Below are positions 48,106 through 60,155 of a DNA stretch of 64,000 nucleotides, piece by piece. Position 1 is the stretch's first letter. Each line of letters begins with the position of its first letter. The stretch is taken from assembly GCA_033439265.1 (NCBI GenBank), contig JAVTVX010000001.1, forward strand, positions 19,672,608 to 19,736,607, given 5' to 3'. This stretch comes from Dillenia suffruticosa. Taxonomy: Eukaryota; Streptophyta; Magnoliopsida; Dilleniales; Dilleniaceae. The translations under genes and the position numbers were made by a program. The notes beneath the pieces are model-generated. The model was given only the letters and a program-made list of their open reading frames with translations. It was not told the origin of the DNA and made no database searches.

Positions 48106-48603
48106 GTAACTCTTTATCGATCGATCAAAATTCTGGGAACCAAATCTGATGCCTGTATAGTTTTATTGGGGATCTTTGAACAATTGATTGCATGATTTTT
48201 TTTCGCATGTTAATTGCGTTTTTTTACTGGTTTTGATTAATTTATATTGTTTCGTTTAGTGGGTATCTCTCAAATTTGATTTTTGATCGAACTTTATCAG
48301 CTGGGTGTGTTCGTTTTGATGGAATTTTTAAGGGTTTCATGCAGAAGACTCTGTTGTATGGGATTTAATTGTATAGAAACTTGTGGGTAAGGTTTGATTT
48401 CTCAGTTTTTGACGAATGTCATATTCAATTTTATTGTGATACTTCAAACTTTTTCTCTGTAGCGGTATGTAGATAACATTGCTGAATATTGGTTTTATAT
48501 TTTTCATTTGATAAGATAGCAATTGACATTGTAGTCAAGGACTGATCAAAAGATGGACGTGTGGCATTTTATGAATTATATTGATAGATAGTGTGTTATG
48601 CAG
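48106..48603 (+). promoter_or_regulatory. Leader intron of the RF298-like gene
   Basis: CAAATCAG followed by GTAACT at 48106 and a terminal GTTATGCAG at 48603 look like a 5' UTR intron. If so, the ATG at 48598 is part of the acceptor and cannot be the start; translation begins at 48610. Confidence 0.6.
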
Positions 48604-48609
48604 ATTGAA

Positions 48610-51600
48610 ATGGCATCAATGGTAGCTAAAGGGAGCGCAAGTAGTAGTCAAATATCTCCTCCTGTGTCGGTTCATGAAAAGGGTAGTCGGAACAAGAGAA
48701 AGTTCCGAGCTGATCCACCCATTGGGGACCCAACTAAAATCCTCTCTTCATCACCTAGTGAATTTCGAGGTTATGAATTTTCTGCCGAGAAGTTTGAAAT
48801 CTCACCGAGTCATGAGCATGCCAGTGCTTGTGACGTGTGCAGTCATAACCAAGAACAGCCTGATGCTTTGAAACTCAATCTTGGGTTGCCAAGCAATGTA
48901 GGGTCATTTGGGATAGGTCCTAATCAGTCTAGAGAGGATGTAGATGCAGCAGATGAATTCCATGATGCTGACTGGAGTGATCTAACAGAGATGCAGCTTG
49001 AGGAACTTGTTTTGAGCAATTTGGATGCCATTTTTAAGAGTGCAATTAAAAAAATTGCTGACTGTGGCTATTGTGAAGAAGTTGCCAGCAAGGCTGTTTT
49101 GAGGTCTGGCCTTTTTTGCTATGGGTGTAAAGATATCATGTCAAATATTGTGGAAAATACACTGGCGTTTCTTAAAAATGGTCAAGAGATTGATCCTTCC
49201 AGAGAGCACTATTTTGATGACTTACAACAGCTGGAGAAGTATATACTGGCAGAATTAGTTTGTGTTCTTCGAGAACTTAGGCCTTTTTTCAGCACTGGGG
49301 ATGCAATGTGGTGCTTGTTGATATGTGACATGAATGTTTCACATGCTTGTGCAATGGAAGGGGACCCTCTAAACAGTTTTCTTAGTGATGGTGTTTCAAA
49401 TTCAAATGCTAGTTCCTCTATGTCTGGTCAAGAGCAGTTAAAGAGTGAGGCCAAACGTCCTGAATTGAATCTTCCAAGCCCCTCCAAATTAAGCCCTTCC
49501 TTTCCTTGTACTTATAATTCTCAAATGGAAGTGCATGCATCATCAGTGGTTCCAAATGTTGCAAAACCAAAGAATTCCAGTGTACCCAATGGACTGCGTC
49601 CCGAGAAAGAAAGCTCAGTTTCAACATTAGATTCTGTGGGTAAATCCTTCAGTGCAACAGCAACTTCTCAACCTCCTGCTCAAGAAGAAAAGTTTGTCAC
49701 CAGTAGAAAGCTGTCTGGTTGTTCTAGAAGAGAATACATACTTAGACAAAAATCCCTTCATGTGGATAAGAGCTACCGGATTTATGGCTCCAAAGGGGTT
49801 TCTAGGTCAGCCAAGACTGGCGGGTTTGGTAGTTTAATCCTGGACAAGAAACTAAAGGCTGTGTCAGATTCTGGTGGCATCAATTTAAAGAATGCCACCT
49901 TTAAAGTCAGTAAACCTCTGGGAGTTGATATTTCTCCGGATGATGCAAACCACAATCATGTTCCTAATGGTGGATTGCCTTCCTCAGGTGTGCTTAGCCC
50001 GGAGAATGTCACCCCATTATCAAAAACTAGTGTCACACTGGCTTTGCCAGCCGTGAACAACTCTCCTACATTGTCAACTGCAGATACTGCGCTCACTCTT
50101 TCTCTACCTTCAAAAAATAGCTCATCCCCAATGCCTCTCAGAGTCAGCTGCAATACTGAGACTGCTTGTAGCCATGTTGGTATACCGTATGATAAGTCCC
50201 TGGGTCAGTGGATTCCACAAGACAAGAAGGATGAGATGATTCTAAAACTAGTTCCAAGAGTGCGGGAACTTCAAAATCAGCTTCAAGAGTGGACAGAGTG
50301 GGCCAATCAGAAGGTTATGCAGGCTGCTCGTAGGCTGACCAAGGACAAGGGTGAGCTTAAGGCACTGAGGCAAGAAAAGGAAGAAGTAGAGCGGCTCAGG
50401 AAAGAAAAACAAACATTGGAGGAAAATACCATGAAGAAGCTCTCTGAGATGGAAAATGCCTTGTGTAAAGCTAGTGGGCAGGTGGAGCGAGCAAATGCTG
50501 CTGTTCGCAGGCTTGAAGTGGAGAATGCTGCACTGAGGCAAGATATGGAGGCCGCAAAACTACGAGCTGCAGAGTCTGCTGCAAGCTGTCAGGAGGTATC
50601 AAAGAGGGAGAAGAAGACATTGATGAAGTTTCAGTCATGGGAGAAGCAAAAGGGCTTAATTCAGGAAGAACTGGCTATCGAGAAACGCAAGGTTTCACAG
50701 CTGCTACAAGAAGTAGAGCATGCTAAAAACCTTGAGGAACAATTCGAGGTATGTTCATGCAAAGCCGTAGTGAATTCCCCTTCCTTTTCCTCTTTTTTTT
50801 ATGATTACACATTTATCATCAAAAACTATTATCTTGTTATTTTTTTGGGGGGGGGGTGGTAGCAAATGACCAAGATGATTTGATTTGAAGCTAGAAATAC
50901 GTATAAAATGAAGGTAGACATAGGAAGCTTACCAAAGCAATGAAGACATGAATGATTACAGGGCAACTGAAATCCATTATTTTATCTGCTTAGAGTAGGC
51001 GTTTCCTATGCTAAAATATGATCTGATTTGATTACATAACTGTCTTAGATATTGAATGTCTAAAAGTTAGGCCTTTCTTTTTCTTTCAAAAATATTTCCA
51101 CTGATGTCTATCTGCCTATATGAGATGGATCATATTGAATACAAACATGTGGTAAAAAATATAGACAACCAGAAGGGAGTGTAAGTGGAAAAAGAAATAA
51201 AGAGAGAGCAGTGCTCATGTCATTCTGTCCCTTGCTTGCAACTTAGATTGGTCTTACATGTGCTTCCATGTCTCAGACTTTGCTTGCACTTCTGCAAACA
51301 AACTTGTGCTCTGTTAGCTCCCTATTTTAATTCATTAGCTGAATTTTAGTTGGTTGTAGAGGGTATACAATTAGCGTATAATTCCAGATATGCTCAGAGT
51401 CTGTTGGAGTTATTGGATTCATCTCCATAATCATTATGAATATGGACCATTTGTAGTACATGGCCATGCTAATTAGACAATAAAATAGCCAATGAAGTGT
51501 AGCCTACAAGTTTTTACTGGATCTGCACAAAAAACACAAATCATAAATTACGTACATCTGTCTAATTAACACCTTTTCCCCATGTGTTTTTACTTTAAAG

Positions 51601-54559
51601 TACAATTCACCTTTTGGTAAAGAGTTAATTAAATGGAGCTGCAACTATTTTGTTGCTATAAATTGGACGTGTAGTTTTTAGAATTTATGTTGTCCACTGA
51701 TCAATCTTAAGTTTTCATGGCTTTGCTATGACATAAGTTAAAGTGCATAATGTGAGAAGTAGCATTTAGAAGTGGCAAAACGATATGATAGTTGTGTTCA
51801 ACCTAATCATTTGAGAATTTCTGATGACGAGAAAATTTATTGGGACTTGTTGAAAAGGAAATTAATTATCTGTTCAATCCAAAGGGGAATGGCTTTCCGT
51901 CCTTATACCTTCTAAAGAAACAAGTTCATTCTAAATATTTATAATGATGTGATCAGCCTTTCATCTCTCATAATTTTGGTTCGACCGGGGCTCGTTCTAG
52001 TATACACGTGTTAATTAGAATCTTATGATTTGCGATTCGAATATTAGGATTCTATTCAATTCAAACTCAAATCGATTCAGTTCAGACAAGTGAATGTTAA
52101 ATATATAAGAATCTTACTATTCAAATCTGATTCATGATTTGAATTATACGATTCAATTTGATTTAAGCTAGATTTGGTTCTTAAAATCCTATTTGCTTGT
52201 CGAATACAGAATCTAATCATGAGTAGATCATGAAATAGAATTTTAAGAAGCAAATCTAACTTGAATCGAATTGAATCGTATGATTGTCAGATTCTAATAT
52301 AGAATTTGATGATAAGTGGATTACTAAATGTGAGGATCCTTGACTTTCAAATGACAACTCATGGATAGATATCCATGAATGCTTCAATGATGATGAAGGA
52401 GCCTTAGCAAAAAAAGAAAGAGAGGTATAACTTAAATAATTTAGTTATACAATTATATAATTTAGGAGAGAATATTGTTTCTATAAATTCCTCATTACAT
52501 TTTTTAATAGGATGCCGATAGAAAAGGAAAAGTAAAAGGAAAAGGAAAAGCGACAAAAATGAATATATAGAAGTGATTGAAGATGTTGGTGATAGCGATA
52601 CGTGTCTTAGGGAAGATTAATCTTTTTAATAAAGTTTGAAAACTTAATATTTGGATTAACTAAATATTAGCTTTTAAATGTTTGATATGATTTTTAAAGC
52701 ATTAAATATCATAAACGATGTCTTGAATCTTTAAAATTTTTAATTTTTAGAGTATTTTAGGTATGACAACTTAGATTTAGCTTCCGCTAGTCGGTGGTTA
52801 CTCATTTGAACACAAATTTTAAATCATGGGATTTGATAAATTATGAATACCATTATGTATGTAAGTTGTAAAAGGGGGTGGGTTGGTCTGTGCGCGTGCG
52901 CGCACGCGCGCGCGTGTAATATTGAATTTTATGATTCACAATTCAAAAAATAAGCTTTCCAATTTGCGATTCAAATCTCGATTTGATAACTTTGAGTGTA
53001 CATTCAACATAATGGTAAGTTTAAATCATCCATGTGCTTCTCTTTTTTTTTTTTGTTTTTTTTTGGGGGTGGGGTCTTCTTATCCTTGGAATCTTTGTAC
53101 ATTCTTTTTCTCCTAATACAATTTCTTTTTCTATCCAAAAACAAATGTAAGTTTAAATTATACATTGTCCAGAAAGAACGAGAGTTATAATTCTTACTAC
53201 TAAACTGAAAAAGAAAATTATGTTTCATATCTATATTTGGTGCATTAGATTCAGTTTCCTTTCCGCAGTGGGGACATTTTGAGGGAATCTTTTGGAACTT
53301 ATCATACGGATAGGATATCTTTACTTCCTTATATGCTTGGTTAATTTTGTTTCTTTTCTTTTCTTTTCTCTGCTGTTTTCTTTCTTCCGGCGGCTTCATC
53401 GTTCTCCAAGTTGTCTATTCTGATTCTCTGCTTAGTGGTACCGTTCCTTTTCTTTTTTCTTTATTGGTTCGGAAAATAGAAAAAAAAAGGCCTCTTTTGA
53501 GCCCACTATGATTAGTTGATTTTCTGAATCATCTTTTATATATCATAAAGCCATTGCTATTACGGGCTAATGTTTTGTATTCACTCTCAACAATTACATT
53601 TCGTAATTCATTATGAGTTAGTGCACGACCACCATTATGATAAAGGTTATTCAAAATATTCATTCAAATGATGATTGTTATCGACCACCATTGTATCGTT
53701 TTACTCCTTTAACCATGTGTTGAGTGCTTGTGGTGTAAGTTGATGCATTGTTGCATCGATGTTCACTTTTCGTATATATGCCATACTATTGAACTTAATT
53801 TTATTCTGGGTTAAGATGTCTTTGGCAATGATGCCATGTTTTGCATTTTTGAGGATGCAAGCTAAAGAGTTTCAATTTGTGGCCCAGAGACATGCTTGCA
53901 AATACTTTATAAGCATGCTACTATCTAATTTCGGATAGGACTCTCTTTTGCGTTTCTTGATTTCTTTGTTGCCTATCGGCTAGTAGCACCTTTTCACTAA
54001 TTTTTGGAAAATGTTACAGGGTAGATGGCTTCAAGAAAAGAAGGCTACTGAAGAACTACTTGTCCAGGCAAGTTCTTTGAAGAAGGAAAGAGAACAAATT
54101 GAAGCTTCTGGAAAGTCAAAGGAAGATATGATCAAACTGAAAGCGGAAAATAATCTACAGAAGTACAAGGATGACATTAAGAAGCTTGAGCTAGAAATTT
54201 CTCAACTGAGGTTGAAGGCAGACTCTTCCAAAATAGCTGCACTAAAGAGGGGTATTGATGGAAGCTATGCTAGCAAACTTGGAAACAAAAGTTTCCCAGC
54301 TACAAAAGATTCCAGAACTCCTTATGTTTCTGAAATGGCAAGAGATTTCTTTGACAATTCCAACCAAAGTGGTGTAAAACGGGAACGGGAATGCGTTATG
54401 TGTCTCTCCGAAGAAATGTCTGTTGTTTTCCTCCCATGCAACCATCAGGTGGTATGCACAACATGCAATGAGCTGCACGAGAAGCAGGGAATGAAGGATT
54501 GCCCTTCGTGTAGGAGCCCCATTCAGCAACGTATTTGTGTACGCTATGCTCGCTCTTAA
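48610..54559 (+). CDS. RING-type E3 ubiquitin ligase, RF298/RF4-like (2 coding exons)
   Basis: Exon 1 is 48610-50748 (713 codons, donor GTATGT); exon 2 is 54020-54559 (acceptor TTACAG). Phase is 0 and the protein is 892 aa. It starts MASMVAKGS, then a basic patch GSRNKRKFRADPP. A conserved N-terminal domain follows, from about DWSDLTEMQLEELVLSNL through CGYCEEVASKAVLRSGL to ILAELVCVLRELRP. After a Ser-rich linker comes a long coiled coil (about 540-790, rich in Glu/Lys/Leu). The C-terminal C3HC4 RING is at about 838-877, with CVMC, FLPCNH, VVCTTC and DCPSC, then RICVRYARS to the stop. Family members (Arabidopsis RF298, RF4; MND1-interacting relatives) are putative ubiquitin ligases. The 3.3-kb intron holds a hairpin and a GC-alternating tract. 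Intact. Confidence 0.92.
52143..52284. repeat. Intronic foldback: 52-bp inverted repeat
   Basis: Arms 52143-52194 and 52233-52284 are reverse complements with 46 of 52 matches and a 38-bp loop. It could be a foldback or MITE-type remnant. The surrounding 52000-52330 is rich in GATTCGAAT-like repeats. Confidence 0.85.
52889..52918. repeat. Alternating pyrimidine-purine (CG/TG) tract
   Basis: Thirty consecutive bases strictly alternate pyrimidine and purine, mostly CG, in an AT-rich intron. This is a classical Z-DNA-prone sequence. Confidence 0.9.
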
Positions 54560-54844
54560 CTTTTATTTTTTTGGTTGAATTTGGAGTGAGTGTTCTTTGA
54601 ATAAAGGATTTTGTGGGACTCCCCGGAAAATGAATAATGCATTTGAATCAACCTCTTGAAAGACATTGAAAATTGCATTACTATTGCAATGCAATTTTGT
54701 ATATGCCTCATATGGTTTTCTCTATCCTTATATTTAATGAAGGAGATCAATCATTCCTGTTGTTGGATATGCTTTGTGTCCATTGTTCCATTGCTTGCTC
54801 TCTTTGGCTTAGTTTGATTTTAGGGGATTTTTTTTGCAATCCCT

Positions 54845-55670
54845 ATCACTATTGATAGTCAAGTGATTAGTGACTATTAGATCGTGTGATATAGCACCTT
54901 TCGATTCTTTTACAATCACATTCATGGGAGATGGTGAATGTTTGATGAGGATCCAACAACCATCAACTCATGAGAATTGTAGAAGATTCCTGGTTTTTTT
55001 ATTTAAATTGATTTAGAAAGTTTATATCTCATGCTTAATGATGTCACTTACCTCATTGTGTCTAGTTGCCTCTTGTAGAGAGAGGAGAGAGCACACACCC
55101 ACTGGTATTGATAATCTAAGGGATTAGTAACCATTGAATCAGAAGTTAGTGATTATCAATTATCCATTATTTTACCATCATAATCACAAGAAAAGGTGAA
55201 TGTTGGATGACAATTCAACAACCATTAACTCACTCACAGCAATTGCAGAAGATTCCTGGTTTTTTATTTGAATTGATTTAGTAAGTTTATATCTCATGCT
55301 TAGTGATCTCACTTACCTCATTGTGTCTGGTTGCCCCTTAAGAGAGACAAGAGAGCGATATTGGTAATCAAGGGATTAGTAGTTGGATCGTAATCTAACG
55401 GTTTTGATTATTTTGCCATCACAATCATGAGAAATGGTGAATCTCGGATGACACCATTCAATAATCATCAACTCATACCCGAATATTACAAAAGAATCCT
55501 GATTTTTCATATTGATTTAGAAAGTTTATATATATATATTTTTGTAATAAGAATACTTGAATTCAAAACCTTTATAAAGGAGAGGAGATAGTGACAATTG
55601 AGTTATAGTATATGTCATGCTTAGTGATGTAACTTACCTCATCATGTCTAGTTGCCTCTTGAAGACCATC
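54845..55670 (+). repeat. Three tandem ~255-bp units, third interrupted by a SINE
   Basis: Units are 54845-55100, 55101-55355 and 55356-55670. All contain AGAAGATTCCTGG- or AAGAATCCTGA-like and TCATGCTTAGTGAT-like blocks, then CACTTACCTCAT and GTTGCC. The third unit is longer because of an insertion at about 55537-55601. Confidence 0.85.
55537..55601 (-). mobile_element. Short SINE inserted in tandem unit 3
   Basis: Units 1 and 2 read AGTTTATATCTCATGCTTA. Unit 3 reads AGTTTATATATATAT, then an insert, then AGTTATAGTATATGTCATGC. On the minus strand the insert has CTATAACTCAATTGTC (A-box-like), GGTTTTGAATTCAAG (B-box-like) and an A-rich end. Comparison with the uninterrupted units defines the empty site. 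Confidence 0.65.
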
Positions 55671-55770
55671 CCGATATACACTCGGAGAAAGCAGGCACTA
55701 GCTATGAAACATGGGGATTTATTTCCGGTGTCTGCAGCGGTTTTGCTTCTATAACAGGGCACTATTTTCT

Positions 55771-55876
55771 TTCTTTTTTTTTTGTATAAAAAAATATAAT
55801 TAAACGGAATCGAATCGGTAAAGAGAGAATGAAAATAAAGAGGCTCTATCATTTGACCTATCCTTGAGAGACGCTT
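55771..55876 (-). mobile_element. Short SINE with 13-bp target-site duplication
   Basis: GGCACTATTTTCT (55758-55770) and GGCATTATTTTCT (55877-55889) match at 12 of 13. On the minus strand the insert carries GGATAGGTCAAATGATAG (A-box-like), a good B box CCGATTCGATTCC, and an A tail. Confidence 0.7.
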
Positions 55877-56096
55877 GGCATTATTTTCTCCAGGTGAACT
55901 ACATGTTATGCAAGATTTGTAGTTTTAAATGTGATTTATGCATGAAAAATGGGAGATACTCCCATAAAATAAAGTTACACAAGAACGTCGTGTTATATTT
56001 TTATTTTCTTAACATAAATAAGGTTTTTCATAAAAAATATATATAAATTTCAAAATAAAATTATTATGCGAGTGATTTATGCAGTCATACAGACAA

Positions 56097-56289
56097 TCAC
56101 AAATGGACAGTTGGTCTACTGGGATATGATGCTAGGCTATTTAACTAAGTTTATGTGTTCGACTCGCGATTTGGGTACAAAGAAAATTATGTTGGGAGAG
56201 TAGTTTCTTAAATGGATCACTGTAAGTCCCGAACTAAATTAGTCGGAATATGATTCCAAATACCAATTGATATAATATAAAAAAAAATA
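56097..56289 (+). mobile_element. ~190-bp SINE, plus orientation
   Basis: An A-box-like TTGGTCTACTGGGATATGAT, a B-box GTGTTCGACTCGC, and a 3' body AATTAGTCGGAATATGATTC, ending in a run of nine A. Collinear with 42943-43134. Target-site duplication not resolved. Confidence 0.6.
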
Positions 56290-57177
56290 CCGTTAGTCTC
56301 AATCAAGCCCAACATGGAAAAAAAATTTGGATTGAAATTCTTCAACCCTAGGTAAGAAGATAATTTAATCTATCTAAATATGGGCTACTTGCGTGCGTCC
56401 TCTTTGCCCTTTTCTGCTTTTGGTTCTCTGGTGGGTCACCAATATATAAAAAGGAGCTAGTTGAATCAAATCAAGGTTTTTCTATCATTAAGAATCGAAT
56501 TCAAAGGCATAGAGTTTAAACCATGTAGAAGTAAACTTTTCTATTCAGACGTTGCAAAATGACTAGGAATTGAATGTCCAATTAATAAATTTGATTTGTT
56601 AAAATCAATAAGCTCAAAATTGAGCCAGATGTATATTTTATGTGCAAATTATATTAAAAATTCTTGTAAAAATCAAGTATTTTGTTTTTGTTAGATCTTG
56701 CATTCTTAAAAATGTTTTTTTTTTTTTATAATAAATTACCCATCTTCACAATCACGTAAAATCCGATTAAATTTTAATCAAATTAGCTGTTTAAGCGACA
56801 GAACTCTTCCTGCATATATTTTTTTTTACACATAATATTTGAATTCGAGATTTTACTTAAGATTATCAATGTCTGGCCATAGTATAAATAAATATGATAT
56901 TATTGGATTTAGATTATTTTTTTTTATTACAAAAAATTCTATCTATAAAAAAACTCTAATTCAAAATACAAAATTTAAGTGTGTAAACCCACATTTTATA
57001 TCAATATTCCCCGGCTAGACTTGGCGGATTTGATTTATATCTAATAATATTTAAAATAATTATATTGGTATATAAAACATCTATACTAAATTTTGGTGAC
57101 ATGCATAATCTAAAACTGTTATAAATTTTTATAATATAATTTTTGTGCGAGAATGAGCAACACAAGCAAGGCATGGC

Positions 57178-57225
<48 letters not shown>

Positions 57226-58461
57226 CATGATAGGGATGGGAGAGACTGGGATTAACACAAACTACATTTGTGTCCAATGATTTGACACATGGCGAATTGT
57301 GTTTTGGACAGAGAGTTTGCCCTTGAATCAAAGTCCCACCTTGGTCAAGCTTTTTGGTCATCATCAGCCTCGAATCGAAACAATGAAATTCCTACCACAC
57401 CCTTCTCCACGCTTCCTCTCTTACAACTTTGTATGCCAATATTGACCTCCTCAAGTATTCTTGGCTCATTAACTTATCATTCTCAAGTTTGTGTATAGAG
57501 ACGAATTCTAAAGTCCCTACAACACAAACACGGATTCAAATTTCAAAAATAAAAAAAATTATATTAAAAAAATTTCTCTTGAAAAGAGATCTGATTATCA
57601 CTCAAACCGAATTAATCAAAATATGATTTCGAATACTGATTAATAGAAAAGTATTCCATAATATAAAAAAAGAGTTTCTAAAATACTAAAACAACAATAA
57701 ATAATAAATTAAATCTCAATCACAAATTTTGACTTCGATCGTTTGAGAGACCAATATCGACTAATATAAGAAAGAGGATTTTTAATATTTGTCTCTTATT
57801 TTAATTTTGATAAGAGTTTTATACTATCTGTCAATCTATCATTATCCTAATAAAATAATTAAATATATATATTTAATTAAAAAAGTAAAATAGATGAACA
57901 ATTTACTTTGTCACATATTTTGTATTACCATAAGATTCTTGCAAGTAAATCTATTAGCAAGTCGTTAGGCAATCAAATATTTATTCATTACTTACCCTTT
58001 TTTTAACAAAATAATAATTATTTTTATTTCAAATATGACGCTGAGATCATACCGAATTACAACCGTACAATATATGTTAACTAATCTTCACTTTCTTCTA
58101 CTAATTTAAATTTGTAAATCAAAAAGTTACTATGAGAATCAAAATAAACTTGGAGAATTTTTAGTAGATTAAGATTTCTTCTTTCTCCTTTTATTAAAAC
58201 TATTGGGTGACCAAAGTCTAAATTCGAAAGTGATCCGTTAGGGGCATTATTGGAAATTTGCCAAGTGGGGCACGGTGAATGATGCATAACCGGGCTGGGG
58301 TTCAAAATTATCAACTTGAAACAACATTTTTGAACAATGTCTAGTAATGTCATTTTGTATCCTCCAACATAAAAAACAGACAAACCAACGGCCATTTTTC
58401 TCTCCCATACCTTTGGGATTTTGAAGAACAAGTAACCCCAGAGCTGTGTTCTCTCTCACAG
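56290..58461. other. Spacer upstream of PPDK
   Basis: AT-rich. Holds the (GA)n tract at 57180-57224 and SINE-like remnants near 56728-56890 and 57505-57650. The last few hundred bases (about 58200-58461) are the likely promoter and first leader exon for the plastid PPDK transcript. Confidence 0.5.
57180..57224. repeat. (GA)n microsatellite
   Basis: An uninterrupted GA run of about 22 units. Confidence 0.95.
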
Positions 58462-58698
58462 GTATGTTTCAATTTTCCTTTTTCTATGGAATATTTAAAT
58501 TTATTGACCAAAACCTAATTTTGTTCATTCTTATTTTCACATGAATTCCAGTGATTGATGCCCATAAATTTGATTTTGATTTCAAATGAAAAGAGTGGTG
58601 AAAATTAAGGTATTTTTGTTCTTCAGAAAATTTGATCAAATCCCAAATTTTATTTTTTTGAATTTCAGAAGATTTTTCTTAGCTGTGTAGAAGAATTC

Positions 58699-60124
58699 AT
58701 GTCTTCAACCATGAAGGGGATGCTACTGAGGTCTACTCCAAAAGTTTATACTGAGAAGTTGTTCCAGGCTGATCAACTCGATCTTCTAAGGGAAACTCCG
58801 GCAACCAAGATTAGATTGACCCGTTCCACCCGACTTCGACCCGGATTTTCGAAGGCAAAGCCCACACGATGTGAGCCAAAGCTTGGTTATGGTCGGATCC
58901 GATCGCAGGCCATTCTTGCACCCGTGTCTGACCCGACACCAACCATAAAAAAGGTACCCTTTTTTGGTAGCTGCAAGTGTCTAATGGGTAGTTATAAGGC
59001 TTTAAAATATTAGGATGTCATTGTCCAATCATAAAATTTTATTTTTTAATTATGGGTATTTTAGTAATTCAATTTGAATCCAAATTAATTTGGTTAATCA
59101 TAATAAGCTTATTTGATTTAATTTAATCATATTATTATCATAATTAATGCTTTTTTTAATACAAATGAGAGATTTCGAACTTGAGATCTCTAAAACGGAA
59201 GGGATGGTGTTATTTGAGCAATATCTCATTGGCATGCAATTATAAAATATTTATATAATTTGTTTTTGTTTTTGAAATATTTTTTGTTTTCAAAATATTA
59301 AACTAATTAATATTTATATAAAAGTATTTATATTTTTTATATTTACATATTTTTCATATTCAATAAATTATTTATTTATTTAATCATAATTTTTTTATAT
59401 TATTGTCTTATAGTTAATAATTATATACTTGATTTTTTAAAATTTTTTGTTATAAAATAATTAGGATGTCATTGTCCAATCATAAAATTTTATTTTTTAA
59501 TTATGGGTATTTTTACATTTTTTATTTATTACATATTATAAAATATGCAATTATTTTTAAATATTTTTATAAATTATAAAATATGGCTATTATTGTCTAA
59601 TGGGTAGTTATAGGGCTTTAAAATATTAGGATGTCATTGTCCAACCATAAAATTTTATTTTTTAATTATGCATATTTTAATAATTCATTTTGAATCCAAA
59701 TTAATTTGATTAATCATAATAAGCTCATTTGATTTAATTTAATCATATTATTATCATAATTAATGTTTTTTTAATACAAATGAGAGGTTTCGAACTCGAA
59801 ATATCTAAAGAGGAGGGGACGGAGACATTTGAACATCTCATTGGCATGCAATTATAAGATATTTATGTAATTTTTTTGTTTTTGAAATATTTTTCATTTT
59901 CAAAATATTAAACTAATTAATATTTATATAAAAATATTTATATTTTTTATATTTACATATTTTTCATATTTAATAAATTATTTATTCATTTAATTATAAT
60001 TAAAAATTTTATACTATTATCTTATAATTAATAATTACATATTTGATTATTTTAATTTTATTATAAAATATGACTATTTTATTCTTTTTATAAAATAATT
60101 AATATTTTCATAAAAATCCTTATA

Positions 60125-60155
<31 letters not shown>

